Source: Symsagittifera roscoffensis
Lineage: Eukaryota > Xenacoelomorpha > Acoela > Convolutidae
Assembly (NCBI RefSeq): GCF_963678635.1
Contig: NC_087064.1
Coordinates: 1-64,000, forward strand
Direction: 5' to 3'
Length of the DNA: 64,000 nucleotides
Made by a program: the position numbers and the translations under genes
The notes under the pieces: generated by a model
What the model was told of the DNA's origin: nothing
Seen by the model: the letters and a program-made list of their open reading frames with translations, nothing else
Databases searched by the model: none
Part shown: positions 20,961-31,253 of the stretch, piece after piece
Layout of the letters: every line of letters starts with the position of its first letter
Position numbering within the stretch: position 1 is the stretch's first letter

Positions 20961-21640
20961 GCAGTCTTGGGACAGTGGTCTTGGGACAGTGGTCTTGGGA
21001 CAGTGGTCTTGGGACAGTGGTCTTGGGACAGTGGTCTTGGGACAGTGGTCTTGGGACAGTGGTCTTGGGACAGTGGTCTTGGGACAGTGGTCTTGGGACA
21101 GGGGTCTTGGGACAGTGGTCTTGGGACAGGGTCTTGGGACAGTGGTCTTGGGACAGTGGTCTTGGGACAGGGTCTTGGGACAGGGTCTTGGGACAGGGTC
21201 TTGGGACAGTGGTCTTGGGACAGGGGTCTTGGGACAGGGTCTTGGGACAGTGGTCCTGGGACAGTCTTGGGACAGTGGTCTTGGGACACTAGTCTTGGGA
21301 CACTAGTCTTGGGACACCAGCCTTGGGACACTGGTCTTGGGACACTGCCCTTGGGACACTAGTCTTGGGATACCAGCCTTGGGACACTGCCCTTGGGACA
21401 CTAGTCTTGGGACAGTAGTCTTGGGACACTAGCCTTGGGACACTAGTCTTGGGACAGTAGTCTTGGGACACTGGTCTTGGGACACTACCCTTGGGACAGT
21501 AGTCTTGGGACACTAGCCTTGGGACACTAGCCTTGGGACGGTAGTCTTGGGACACTAGTCTTGGGACACTAGCCTTGGGACACTGGTCTTGGGACAGTAG
21601 TCTTGGGACACTAGTGGTCTTGGTACAAGGGTCTTAGGAC
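20961..21640 (+). repeat. 14-bp minisatellite in the leader (about 47 copies)
   Basis: Tandem units of the type GTGGTCTTGGGACA fill 20964-21290. A second subtype, CTAGTCTTGGGACA and CTAGCCTTGGGACA, fills 21290-21620. Some units have lost one or two bases. Fourteen is not a multiple of three and no stop arises on either strand. The long frames seen on both strands here are therefore artefacts of the repeat. Confidence 0.95.
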
Positions 21641-21920
21641 ACTAACGGAGAGTACTGTGATAGTGACGAATAGTCTTGGGACGGTATAGAAATTGAAGTC
21701 AAATTACAACAAGTGCGTTTTAAGACAGAACAAGACAAATCGAAATAGGTAGGGTTAAGACCAAATTAAGGAAAATTTTTCGGAGGTTTTAGAAAGAGAA
21801 TTGGAGAAGGTTTTTAACACGTTGTACAGAATTTGTTACCACAAAAAATATTTTTTTTTTACCCTTAGAATAGAATCGTGTATATAATAAAATTGTAAAT
21901 AGAAGCAGTTGTAAATAGAA
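21641..21920 (+). other. End of the leader before ORF1
   Basis: AT-rich non-coding sequence between the minisatellite and the first ATG of ORF1. It includes a TATA-like stretch near 21879. No gene. Confidence 0.5.
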
Positions 21921-24900
21921 ATGATGAGGCGGAGTAGGGTACCGGTGCTCGAAAAAAGGTCAAGTGGATCAAACATGAAATATAATTCATCGCTGCGCGG
22001 AACGACATCAACAGGCCCAAAGATAACAAAGAAGAACTTTTCAGTTAACATGGTCAGTACGAGAAGTGGCACCGAGAGTAAGACACGAGAAGATGTGGGG
22101 GAAAAACAGGTGGAGCCCACAATCGAAATCGACCTAGAGACACCAGACCAGAGCGTAGATGAAGTGGAGAAGAGGACAACGGAATCCACACCGATGCCCC
22201 ACGTGGAAGACCAAAGTCCAAAAACCGTGGAGTTTTCACGAATAGACGCATTGGAAGACACAACAGGCAATACCCGAGAGACTGTGAAAAACGACTCTCA
22301 AGTGAAAAAGACATCCTTCACAGACAAGTTGGCAATGATGGTCGGATTCAAAGCGAAAGAAAACGTGACTGAAGAACCAAAAACAGAAAGAGCACGAACA
22401 TTTGGTACAGTGAGCACGAAAGCGACAGAAGCCGGCCAGAATGAGGAACAAGCTAAAGCAGAGGCTACGGCCGAAGAGAAACCGACGGCTGACCACGAAG
22501 AGACTACCATAGAGCTGGGCGACTTGTTGGCGAAATTAAATCAAATCGACAAAAGGCTTAAGAACAGTGAAGAAGACAGAGAGGTGATAAAAAAGGAGAT
22601 AAGATACAACAAACACGAGTATCTAGACAGTTATTTTAACCTAGCTAAGGCAACAGAGGAGAGACTCAAGGAAATGTCAGACAAGGTAGAAGCCACCAAT
22701 GAAGAACGAGAAAAGAACATCAAAACAGACATGCAACAGTTGAAGAACCGATATGATGATGTTAACAGCCAATTAGGGAGCCTGGAAAGGAGAATGGACA
22801 CAATGAGCAAGAGTCAAGCCGAGAGTTCGTGTGCAATACAGGCGAAGTTGGATGCAATCTTGAGAGGTTCTACTCCACAAGAAAGACCGACAACGGATCG
22901 TACGCAAGGCACCAGAGTTGACTTTGCAGAACCACAAAGGAACAAACGGCAATCGACACCGTTGCCCTTAACCAGGGATGCGATAAGCATAGCACCAACA
23001 GCTGCGAAAACAATAATGAAGAATGGAACGTCGAATACAACGACTGCTCCGGGAGATTCGACAGCTAACAGCAACACAGGACCGGATGCTATGACATGGG
23101 CCAGCACTTGGGAGATGATGAACAGGACTCTAGAGGCCTTCGCCACGAGGAACACTGACTCGAGCGACAGGAGAGAGGGAAAAACAAGAAAGACATTCAA
23201 GAAGCCAAAGGAATTCAAAGACGACTCCGATGGATGCATTGACACTTGGGTGGAAGTGATGAGATTACATCTAGAGCAAGATAACTTGAGTGACGAAAGG
23301 CAAGCATGTACAGCCATACTGAGCAACTTGGAAGGAACGGCATTAAAATGCGTGGTCGCAAAGAAGGAGGAAGAACGCGACACCGCGGACAAGATCTTCG
23401 AGATATTGCTGAATCGATTCGGGTCAGGCATGAAAGGCCACCAAGCGATGATGCGATTTGAAAAAAGAAGGCAGAGGGACGACGAGTCAATAGATCGGTT
23501 CCTAGATGACCTCGAGAGCTTGAGAAGGAGGAGTGACCCAGAGGAGTCGACAAATAGACGGAACTTTAGCATTGCCTCGAAGTTCATCGATGGGGTGAAA
23601 AGTGATGACTTAAGGACAATGTTAGCAACATACTACACATTGTCGAAGGACAGCGCACCCACCCCAGAAGAAATGAGACAGAAATCAAGAGAATACATGC
23701 TGATGAAACCTAAGAAGTACTCATATTCTGAAAACAGGAACACGCAAGGGGGAGGTCAACCCCAGAGGTCATCATGGTACAAACCTAGAGATGATATGGA
23801 TAAGCGCAGATCATGCGCGAACTGCGGGTCAGCGGATCATCATGTGGCTGACTGCACAACGTACAAACAAGGCATGAAGAGCCTAGGTTATGCACCGGAT
23901 GAGGAGGATATGAGTCAGATGGAGGAACACGAGTACTACAATGGCTTAATCATCAAGATAGGCGCCAGATGCTTCTTCTGTAACCAGGAGGGGCACTTCA
24001 GAATGGATTGTCCCTTGTTCTGGGAAGCGGTCAAGGACCAGAATCACCCCAAACATAAGTTGGCATTAGCGGCGGTGCAGAATCAGCGGAACAGGCAAAA
24101 CGAGTTCGAATCTAGGAACTTAGGGGCACCAAACACCGAATTGCCGACGAAGACAGTGAAAGCTGTCACACATGTTAGCGGTGCGTTAGACTCCGCAGCC
24201 GGAAGCTCTCTAGAGATAAATTATGAGAAAGCGGCGACGGAAGCAATTGCCAAAGTGAAACAAGATCTGGCAGCAAAAGAAATAGAGCAACGACTAAAGT
24301 TGGAGATCGAAAGACAAAATTTTAACGAAGCATTAACTGGATCGAACTCAATACCAGAGGCTAGAACGGGCTCAACGAAGACTGGGAATTGTAACACCGT
24401 GAAAATGGTGACAGGTAAACCTTTTGGGATATCGAAAATCGGAGCAAGAATAATGTCGATAATCACAGTGGGCGGACACGAGGTAACCAGAAACTTGAGC
24501 GAGCCGAGCGACCAGACGATAATGCACATCGACGTGTATGCAGACTACTTGAGTGGAATAAGTCCACAAACGACTTCTAGAGCGCTCAGGGCACTACTCA
24601 CGAGAGGGGGCAGCAAATCGGTACGTGTTGATAATAGGTACACTGAAGCTTATGGTCCACACGAGGTCATGCTGAATATAGATGGAATCAACATCTATAC
24701 AAAGACGATGATAACATGCGACGAAGACCTAATTGGACAAATCTATGTAGGGAAAGAAGAATTGAAAGTAAGATCGATCGGACACTGTGCCATGCTTGAA
24801 GAAGATGCAATGCACATCGGGACGGAAGCAGACGTGACAGGGCACGTGCTAGACATAAATGGCAAAAAGACTCAGTTGCGTGGATTACTTGACACGGGAG

Positions 24901-27900
24901 CAGTCTTGAGCGTCATACCAATCGAAACATGGGAAAAGATGGGCTTTGACAAAGGTGACTTGATAGACTCGAGAATACGGCTGTCAGCTGCAAACAAAGG
25001 GGCCCTACGGGTGCTGGGCAGGACGCCGATAATAGCCCTCAATTTGGGGGAACGTAACCTGTGGATGAGCTTCATCGTGGTAGAAAACCTAGATGAATCT
25101 GACCAATTCATTTTGGGCAGAGACTTCATCAGGAATTTCGACGTAACGATTGATCTAAATAATGCAATGTTCAGGATACGGAATCCGGATGGGAGGTACG
25201 CAATCAAACCGGTAAATTTAATAATGGCGAATGAAAACAAAGCACCGGTATTCTTGAGTAGGAGAGTGAGGTTAAAAGCTAATGAAGCGGCAATCGTAAG
25301 CTTGAGGATGAAAAATTATAATGAACTAAGTGACAACAAGCAAGTGTGTATAGTTCCGAATCCCAATAGTCAAAGCGCTGCTGTTTTAGGAAGATCATTT
25401 TCGATAACGAAGAGCGGCCTCTGCGTCAGTGTCTTGTTGAATACCCTTGATATACCGATCACGATACAGAGAGGGAGGAAGCTGGGATATGCTTTACCGG
25501 TTAAAACTCGATATGAAACAATTGAAAACTCAAAACAGAATGAAGTTGTTGATTGTCCCAACCACAGGGACAAAATTTGTATCTTGAGACGATTGCAGAG
25601 AATAAAAGATTCTTCAGGTCTTATCAAATCACTTAAGTCAGAAACGGACGATGGGCTTTCGAGCTGTTCGAACTTTCCAGAGAGACCCACACTAGATGAA
25701 ATGCAAATTGATAAACCGGTTCTGCCGGAGATTGAACATTTAAGGGGCAAACTGAAAGATGAACAGCTCGAAGCTATCAAGGACGTACTAGAGCGAAATG
25801 AGGAGGTCTTTTCAAGGCATAAGGCGGATATCGGGTGTTGTAATTTTGTTGAACATGAAATTGAACTTGAGGAAAACGCGGTACCACACAGGGAGGGGGC
25901 GAGGCGCATGACCCCACACAAATCGGACGCGTGTAGAAAAGAAATCGAAACGTTACTAGAGTATGACATGATAGAACCATCCAAGTCACCGTGGGCGTGT
26001 GGAGTAGTGATGGCCAAAAAGAAAGGCGACCAGTTAAGGTTTTGTTGTGACTTTCGATACCTGAACTCCGTCACGGTGAAGGATGCCTATCCCATACCTA
26101 GAATTGATGAGAGCCTCTCGAAGTTAGGTGATGCAAAATTTTTTACGACTCTTGATTTAGGCTCGGCTTTTTGGCAGGTACCATTAAGGAAGCAAGACAG
26201 GGACAAGACAGGGTTCGCCTGCGAGTTGGGTCTGTTTCAATGGAAACGGATGCCGTTTGGACTCTGCAATGCAACAGCCACGTTTCAGCGGCTGATGGCA
26301 CACGCGTTGATAGGCGTGACGAAGAAGTACGGCAACCTGGTAATGTGCTACGTGGACGACGTGGTAATAGCGACGCCGACACTAGAAGACCACATCGAGA
26401 GGCTTGACGAGGTGTTCGCGTGCATGAAGAGATCGGGGCTGAAGTGTAAACCATCAAAGTGCGAGATACTCAAGGACTCGATTAAATACTTGGGAAGGAT
26501 GGTAGATAAGCACGGCATTAGACCTGATCCAGACGCCGTGGAAGCAGTCCTAACCTGGAAATCACCGAAGACGGAGCACCAGCTGATGAGCTTCCTGGGT
26601 TTCGCCAACTATTATAGAGAATTCATCAAGGGCTATGCGGACAAAGTATACCCGATGCAACAACTAATGAGACATAAGGGCAAGAAGTTCACGTGGAACA
26701 ACGCGGCAGAAGAGTCATTCCAGAGAATAAAGAAAGAGCTATGTGAGGCACCAGTACTGGGTATGCCGACAGAGAAGGGGATGTACGTGCTAGACACGGA
26801 CGCGTCAGTAGTCGCCATTTCTGGGATTCTCCATCAAGAACAAGAATGGAATGGGAAGACAGTCTTGAGACCAATAGCATACGGGAGCAAGGTCCTAAGT
26901 GACACAGAAATGAAGTACGGAGCACCGAAAGCAGAGATGTTCGCGGTGGTCACCTTTGTCGAAAAATACAGAGCATACCTAGGCAGTGAGCCCTTCAAGC
27001 TGCGAGTCGACAACCGAGCACTAAGCTGGCTGAAAACGTACTCAATGGACCAGAGCTATATTGGGAGGTGGATAGTTCGCTTGGATGGATACAACATGAT
27101 AATTGAGCACAGAACACGAGATAAACATCAAAATGCTGACAGCTTGAGTAAGAAGACGGAGTTCTACGAGAGGCAAGAACAAAGAGAGGCGGACAGACCT
27201 GAGATCAAAGACGGCTTCTCCTTTATGGACAAAGAAACGTACGACAGTCTTCCACTCACGAGATGGCTGGACAAATCAGGCAAACCGATAGAAGATCATC
27301 CCGAATTGCCGAAAGAGCCTCTTGAAAAGACCATCTTGAAGAAAAATAGAGGGATTCCGATAGGAATAATGCTCAAGTCCAAGATCGTGAGGGAGACACT
27401 CAAGGCAAAAGGTTATGATCTCATCCAGGTAGAGGAGGGAACGGTCCGAATAGATGAAGACTTAATGAGGTTGCTTGAGAAACTATCAGATGACAAGCCC
27501 GTGATCCAAGGGAAAGGTCAGGAGGCACCGGAACTAACCATACTTCGGAGAGAAGAAACAGTGAACAATACTGACGTCTCAAAAGGAAGCATCACTGATA
27601 GCAAGGAAGTTGTGCGATCACTAGTTGAAAAAATCCCCGACAAAATTCTGGAGCAGACAAAAGTCAGGGATAAGAAAGTAACATTCAGAGAAGAAGTTGA
27701 ACACCGGGGACCAGATCAAGAGTCCGGGGAGTGGTCCAGATTCATGGAAGAAGACGAAACCGGAGAAGGGAAATTGTCCGGGGAGCGTGAAGAATGGGAT
27801 GAAGACTCGGATGAGAGCAGCGAAGACCAAGACAGTCTATGCATGATACTGGCGGAAGAGAAGATAAGACAGCACGACAGGGAATTACAGACGGATCCAT

Positions 27901-30731
27901 CTTCAGGGACGTACAATCTGGAAACACAAGAGGTACGAGGTGGTGAAGAGCTCGAGAAAATAGCAGTTTCAAGAAAACCACTAAGGGAACTATCGTGCAA
28001 CTCAAACGTCAGAACGAATCTGGTACCAGAAGACGACATGAAAATCGTGAAAAGGATGATATGTGTGAAGCTGGGTGATGACACCCACAACCCTGGTGAA
28101 ATGAATGGACAGATCATGGCGCTAAAGGAGCACGTTAAGGCGAGATACAGGCTGTCTGACCTAATAAGGGCCCAGAAGAATGACAAAATGACAAGTAACC
28201 TCTCCAAATGGATCCATTCGGGAGTCAAGGAGAAGGGGGAACTTGAGGAAGACAGCTACAAGATCTTGAGCCAGTTCTACAAGGAAAAGAGAGATTTACT
28301 TTATCACACAGCTGAAGGGGTGGTAGCGTGCAAGAGAAGAGATGAGGAAAAAATATTACACAAACACAACCTCATCATACTACCACAATTGTACCAAACG
28401 GAGGTGCTTTTCAGATCACACGACCAGATGGGCCATCAGGGGATAGATAAAGTACAACAAAGGATACTTCACAGGTTTGACTGGCCGGGAATGAGAAAAG
28501 CTTGCGAGAGATGGGTGAATGCCTGCCTAGCATGCCTTCAAGTAAAAGACCCAAGGAAGATGAAGTTTCCCCTCAAGTCTGTCGAGAGTTCGGAATTCAA
28601 TGAAGTGGTGCAGATAGACCATCAGAAAATCTGCATGACAGAGTCGGGTTATAACCAAATACTAGTTATAATAGATCACTTCACCAAGTTGGCGGAAGCG
28701 GTTCCGTGCCAGACAGCCTCAGCAGAGGAGACATGTGATCACCTGATAACGCATTGGATATCGCGATATGGTTGTCCAATGACTTTCCAGTCAGACAACG
28801 GCAAGGCTTTTGTGGGGGACTTGACAAAAGAATTGATGAAAAGATCACACATTGCTCAAGCACACTCGACGACCTATCATCCACAAACCAATGGGTTGGT
28901 AGAGAGACAGAACAGGACACTGGTCAACATGCTCAGGGTGTACTGCTCGAGATACATGACGGACTGGGACAAATACCTGCCACAGGTAGTAGGAGCCTAT
29001 AATAGTACTCAGCACTCAACGACGGGTATCAGTCCTTTCATGATGTTGACAGGCAGGGAAAGGGCAATGCCTATAACATTCTTTTACCCGGAGTACGAGG
29101 GGAAGAGGACGTCACCTCAAGCATACGTGAAGGAAGCGATCAAAAGACAACAAGAGCTAAACGAGCTATGTCGGAGAAACACGGCGCAAGCGCAAATGAG
29201 GCAACGCAAGAAATATGACGAAAAGATACTAAGAGCAAAACCATACGAAGTGGGCCAATACGTGTGGGTTTTCCAAAATGTCATACCGCCCAAGGGAACA
29301 AAGAAACTACTCAAGAAATGGAGAGGACCGTTCATGATTACGGAAGTACATCAACAAGGACGGTTCTATCGCTTGAGTACAGGGCGAGCAGCACATTACG
29401 AAAATCTGAAGCCTCATGTCCCGTCCCCGGAGGACTGGTGCCTGCCAAAAGACATGGAAGGTCTTGAGTACCTGGTGGTGGAACCAGCGTGCGAAGTGAA
29501 TGAGAAAGGCACTAGAGAGAAAAATGATGGTAATGAGAACTTGAGTTTGGACGACAACGAAAAGATAGAAGTGGAGTCGGATGCAGGTTCATTTGTAGAA
29601 GAAGACTGGAACGACCCAGAGCAAAACGAGGTACCGAAGTGGATGGAGCCGGATCGACCAACACCACCGGAAACCAGGACTGGCAATCGTAAACGCACAG
29701 GCATGAGGTACAATAGGTACGGGGATGACTTCTTGATCGATAAGATACAGCCAGACAAGTTGGGCGATGAACTACTAAGCGCAGGCGAACTGGAAGCCGG
29801 AGAGGAATGGCAGGTCATTGACGATGGTGGACATTATCCGCAGGATGATTACTCGACGCCAGAATTGGAGACGGATCTCGAGCAGAGTGAAATAGAGAGG
29901 AGGGAGAACACGAACTTGAGGATTCTAGAGTGGATGCGTGATGTCAAGGACGAGAGCCACGAAGGACAAAGCATTCAGCAAGTCGATATATCAGCAGCAA
30001 ATTACATGAAGACAGAGGACCCTCTTTTCGGATGGACAGCAACAGACAGGCCACTGGACATCCCCAAGGACAATTCAGACCCGACTACATCGACGGGGAC
30101 GTCGATAAATATTTTTGTCCGGGGAGTGGGGGTAGGACTTACCCACACCGAAAATTTGATGATAAAGAAGCTCAAGGAAGTGAGGGAAACAAGCGGATTG
30201 GAACTGGAGGAAGAAGAACCAGAGCCTACCATAGGAAGGAATTTCAAAACGAAATTCGAAATACCCAATGAATACTCAGAGAACATCATGATAACAGATA
30301 GCGACTTCATCCTGTCAAACAGGACCAGCGCGATCTGCATCACGGCGGACATGAGTTTCAAATCAAGATTGGAGGCTGACTTCAAAAGAGAGTACCAGAA
30401 CGTAGAGTTTCTGTTCAGACAGAGGCCAGGACTGGGAGGCATAGCAGCGCTTCCACCGTCAGTGGCACAAGTCCCGGGCAAATACCTCTGCTTCCTAGTA
30501 ACGAGAGTCAACGACAGAAACACAATTGATCCCGAACACGTGATATTGGCACTGACAAGACTACGTGACTTCATGATTGAAAGAGGAATAATGGAGGTCT
30601 CGATGCCGGTGTACGACCCAAACAGGGGCAAACTGAGCTCGAGGGAATTGTACGCTATCCTACATGTGGTCTTTGCAGAAACAGAGATAATGGTGCATCT
30701 TCACAAGAAGTACTACTTGAGCATCGCCTGA
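21921..30731 (+). CDS. ORF1: Gag-Pol polyprotein with C-terminal macro-like domain
   Basis: 2936 codons without a break. Order (residues approximate): charged N-terminal extension with coiled coil (200-310); Gag capsid-like region (425-580); two zinc knuckles, 'CANCGSADHHVADC' (near 632) and 'CFFCNQEGHFRMDC' (near 684); aspartic protease 'LLDTGA' (Asp991); reverse transcriptase with 'YVDD' (1477-1480); RNase H starting 'LDTDAS' (1625); integrase HHCC finger (from about 2166) and D2233, D2292, E2328, giving D,D(35)E; a 'KWRGPF' GPY/F-type motif (near 2467); an acidic linker; and a macro-like domain (2797-2936). No frameshift separates gag from pol. It makes, cleaves, reverse-transcribes and integrates the element. 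Start: ATG at 21921; the Met at residue 44 (22050) has a stronger context. Domain order (RT-RH-IN) and D,D35E place it in Ty3/gypsy. Confidence 0.95.
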   Translation: MMRRSRVPVLEKRSSGSNMKYNSSLRGTTSTGPKITKKNFSVNMVSTRSGTESKTREDVGEKQVEPTIEIDLETPDQSVDEVEKRTTESTPMPHVEDQSPKTVEFSRIDALEDTTGNTRETVKNDSQVKKTSFTDKLAMMVGFKAKENVTEEPKTERARTFGTVSTKATEAGQNEEQAKAEATAEEKPTADHEETTIELGDLLAKLNQIDKRLKNSEEDREVIKKEIRYNKHEYLDSYFNLAKATEERLKEMSDKVEATNEEREKNIKTDMQQLKNRYDDVNSQLGSLERRMDTMSKSQAESSCAIQAKLDAILRGSTPQERPTTDRTQGTRVDFAEPQRNKRQSTPLPLTRDAISIAPTAAKTIMKNGTSNTTTAPGDSTANSNTGPDAMTWASTWEMMNRTLEAFATRNTDSSDRREGKTRKTFKKPKEFKDDSDGCIDTWVEVMRLHLEQDNLSDERQACTAILSNLEGTALKCVVAKKEEERDTADKIFEILLNRFGSGMKGHQAMMRFEKRRQRDDESIDRFLDDLESLRRRSDPEESTNRRNFSIASKFIDGVKSDDLRTMLATYYTLSKDSAPTPEEMRQKSREYMLMKPKKYSYSENRNTQGGGQPQRSSWYKPRDDMDKRRSCANCGSADHHVADCTTYKQGMKSLGYAPDEEDMSQMEEHEYYNGLIIKIGARCFFCNQEGHFRMDCPLFWEAVKDQNHPKHKLALAAVQNQRNRQNEFESRNLGAPNTELPTKTVKAVTHVSGALDSAAGSSLEINYEKAATEAIAKVKQDLAAKEIEQRLKLEIERQNFNEALTGSNSIPEARTGSTKTGNCNTVKMVTGKPFGISKIGARIMSIITVGGHEVTRNLSEPSDQTIMHIDVYADYLSGISPQTTSRALRALLTRGGSKSVRVDNRYTEAYGPHEVMLNIDGINIYTKTMITCDEDLIGQIYVGKEELKVRSIGHCAMLEEDAMHIGTEADVTGHVLDINGKKTQLRGLLDTGAVLSVIPIETWEKMGFDKGDLIDSRIRLSAANKGALRVLGRTPIIALNLGERNLWMSFIVVENLDESDQFILGRDFIRNFDVTIDLNNAMFRIRNPDGRYAIKPVNLIMANENKAPVFLSRRVRLKANEAAIVSLRMKNYNELSDNKQVCIVPNPNSQSAAVLGRSFSITKSGLCVSVLLNTLDIPITIQRGRKLGYALPVKTRYETIENSKQNEVVDCPNHRDKICILRRLQRIKDSSGLIKSLKSETDDGLSSCSNFPERPTLDEMQIDKPVLPEIEHLRGKLKDEQLEAIKDVLERNEEVFSRHKADIGCCNFVEHEIELEENAVPHREGARRMTPHKSDACRKEIETLLEYDMIEPSKSPWACGVVMAKKKGDQLRFCCDFRYLNSVTVKDAYPIPRIDESLSKLGDAKFFTTLDLGSAFWQVPLRKQDRDKTGFACELGLFQWKRMPFGLCNATATFQRLMAHALIGVTKKYGNLVMCYVDDVVIATPTLEDHIERLDEVFACMKRSGLKCKPSKCEILKDSIKYLGRMVDKHGIRPDPDAVEAVLTWKSPKTEHQLMSFLGFANYYREFIKGYADKVYPMQQLMRHKGKKFTWNNAAEESFQRIKKELCEAPVLGMPTEKGMYVLDTDASVVAISGILHQEQEWNGKTVLRPIAYGSKVLSDTEMKYGAPKAEMFAVVTFVEKYRAYLGSEPFKLRVDNRALSWLKTYSMDQSYIGRWIVRLDGYNMIIEHRTRDKHQNADSLSKKTEFYERQEQREADRPEIKDGFSFMDKETYDSLPLTRWLDKSGKPIEDHPELPKEPLEKTILKKNRGIPIGIMLKSKIVRETLKAKGYDLIQVEEGTVRIDEDLMRLLEKLSDDKPVIQGKGQEAPELTILRREETVNNTDVSKGSITDSKEVVRSLVEKIPDKILEQTKVRDKKVTFREEVEHRGPDQESGEWSRFMEEDETGEGKLSGEREEWDEDSDESSEDQDSLCMILAEEKIRQHDRELQTDPSSGTYNLETQEVRGGEELEKIAVSRKPLRELSCNSNVRTNLVPEDDMKIVKRMICVKLGDDTHNPGEMNGQIMALKEHVKARYRLSDLIRAQKNDKMTSNLSKWIHSGVKEKGELEEDSYKILSQFYKEKRDLLYHTAEGVVACKRRDEEKILHKHNLIILPQLYQTEVLFRSHDQMGHQGIDKVQQRILHRFDWPGMRKACERWVNACLACLQVKDPRKMKFPLKSVESSEFNEVVQIDHQKICMTESGYNQILVIIDHFTKLAEAVPCQTASAEETCDHLITHWISRYGCPMTFQSDNGKAFVGDLTKELMKRSHIAQAHSTTYHPQTNGLVERQNRTLVNMLRVYCSRYMTDWDKYLPQVVGAYNSTQHSTTGISPFMMLTGRERAMPITFFYPEYEGKRTSPQAYVKEAIKRQQELNELCRRNTAQAQMRQRKKYDEKILRAKPYEVGQYVWVFQNVIPPKGTKKLLKKWRGPFMITEVHQQGRFYRLSTGRAAHYENLKPHVPSPEDWCLPKDMEGLEYLVVEPACEVNEKGTREKNDGNENLSLDDNEKIEVESDAGSFVEEDWNDPEQNEVPKWMEPDRPTPPETRTGNRKRTGMRYNRYGDDFLIDKIQPDKLGDELLSAGELEAGEEWQVIDDGGHYPQDDYSTPELETDLEQSEIERRENTNLRILEWMRDVKDESHEGQSIQQVDISAANYMKTEDPLFGWTATDRPLDIPKDNSDPTTSTGTSINIFVRGVGVGLTHTENLMIKKLKEVRETSGLELEEEEPEPTIGRNFKTKFEIPNEYSENIMITDSDFILSNRTSAICITADMSFKSRLEADFKREYQNVEFLFRQRPGLGGIAALPPSVAQVPGKYLCFLVTRVNDRNTIDPEHVILALTRLRDFMIERGIMEVSMPVYDPNRGKLSSRELYAILHVVFAETEIMVHLHKKYYLSIA
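30109..30148 (+). promoter_or_regulatory. Putative central polypurine tract inside ORF1
   Basis: GTCCGGGGAGT at 30117-30127 repeats exactly the 3' polypurine tract at 40552-40562. It continues as a purine-rich GGGGGTAGGA, and GGGTA/TACCC can form a small hairpin just after it. The 40-nt block is identical in the minus element, far beyond what the encoded residues ('FVRGVGVGLTHTEN') require. It lies about halfway along the 23-kb genome, as lentiviral and Ty1 central tracts do. Confidence 0.68.
30310..30731 (+). other. Macro-like (ADP-ribose-binding fold) domain of ORF1
   Basis: The last 140 residues follow the pattern of small macro domains: a 'CITADMSF' strand, 'GLGGIAALP', a 'GKYLCFLVTR' strand, a helix 'ALTRLRDFM', 'VSMPVYDPNRGKL' where macro domains have the P-x-I-G-x-G loop, then 'LYAILHVVF' and a final strand. 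Known members bind or hydrolyse ADP-ribose derivatives. The canonical Gly-rich loop is altered to 'YDPNRG', so activity is uncertain. The same domain is preserved in the minus element (16123-16580). Confidence 0.62.
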
Positions 30732-31253
30732 GTCGGGTACATGGAGGTATCAGGTCGGGTGTGAGGGAGGAGTCTTGAGTCAGGTACTGGGGTGCGGCGC
30801 AGGTAAAGGGATCTTAAGATGTGATTGGCATGACAATTGAATTTTAAAAGAAAGAATTGATGGTGCTAAAACATAAAATGAATCTGCATGTTCTTAAGGG
30901 AGATCCAATCAAATTGTTTTAAGTGATATGTGAATGATAAGATTTTAATCATATGGGTAGAAGGGGGGTCTCTAGGTTAGGAACGTGACATACTAAGTTT
31001 TAATGAGCTCTATGTTTTCAGATCAAGTTTGAAAACAAAGTTGAATATCCAACTACACTCAAACGAGAAACAGAAAAAGAGAATCTTGATTGAACACGCG
31101 ACAATCCGGATCTACAGCAAGTGCTTGCAAGAGAAGATTTCTAGAGATTTCTTGAATTGGGTAATACTTGAGTTGGTAAGGTAATTCTTGAGTTGGTAAG
31201 GTAATTCTTGAGCTGGTTGACATCTATCTACACACATCCCGAAGTTATAAAGA
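30732..31253 (+). other. Spacer between ORF1 and ORF2
   Basis: 522 bp without a convincing gene. Three 20-bp tandem units (31161-31180, 31181-31200, 31201-31220) share 'gtaattcttgagttggtaag' with small changes. Two of them have GGTAAG at the unit join, a good splice-donor word. The spacer may carry signals for a spliced or reinitiating ORF2 message, but no acceptor can be fixed from sequence alone. Confidence 0.6.

Noticed and set aside
20951-21555. Long open frames on both strands in the minisatellite
   Set aside because: A 14-bp stop-free repeat opens all frames by itself. There is no domain and the composition is that of the repeat.
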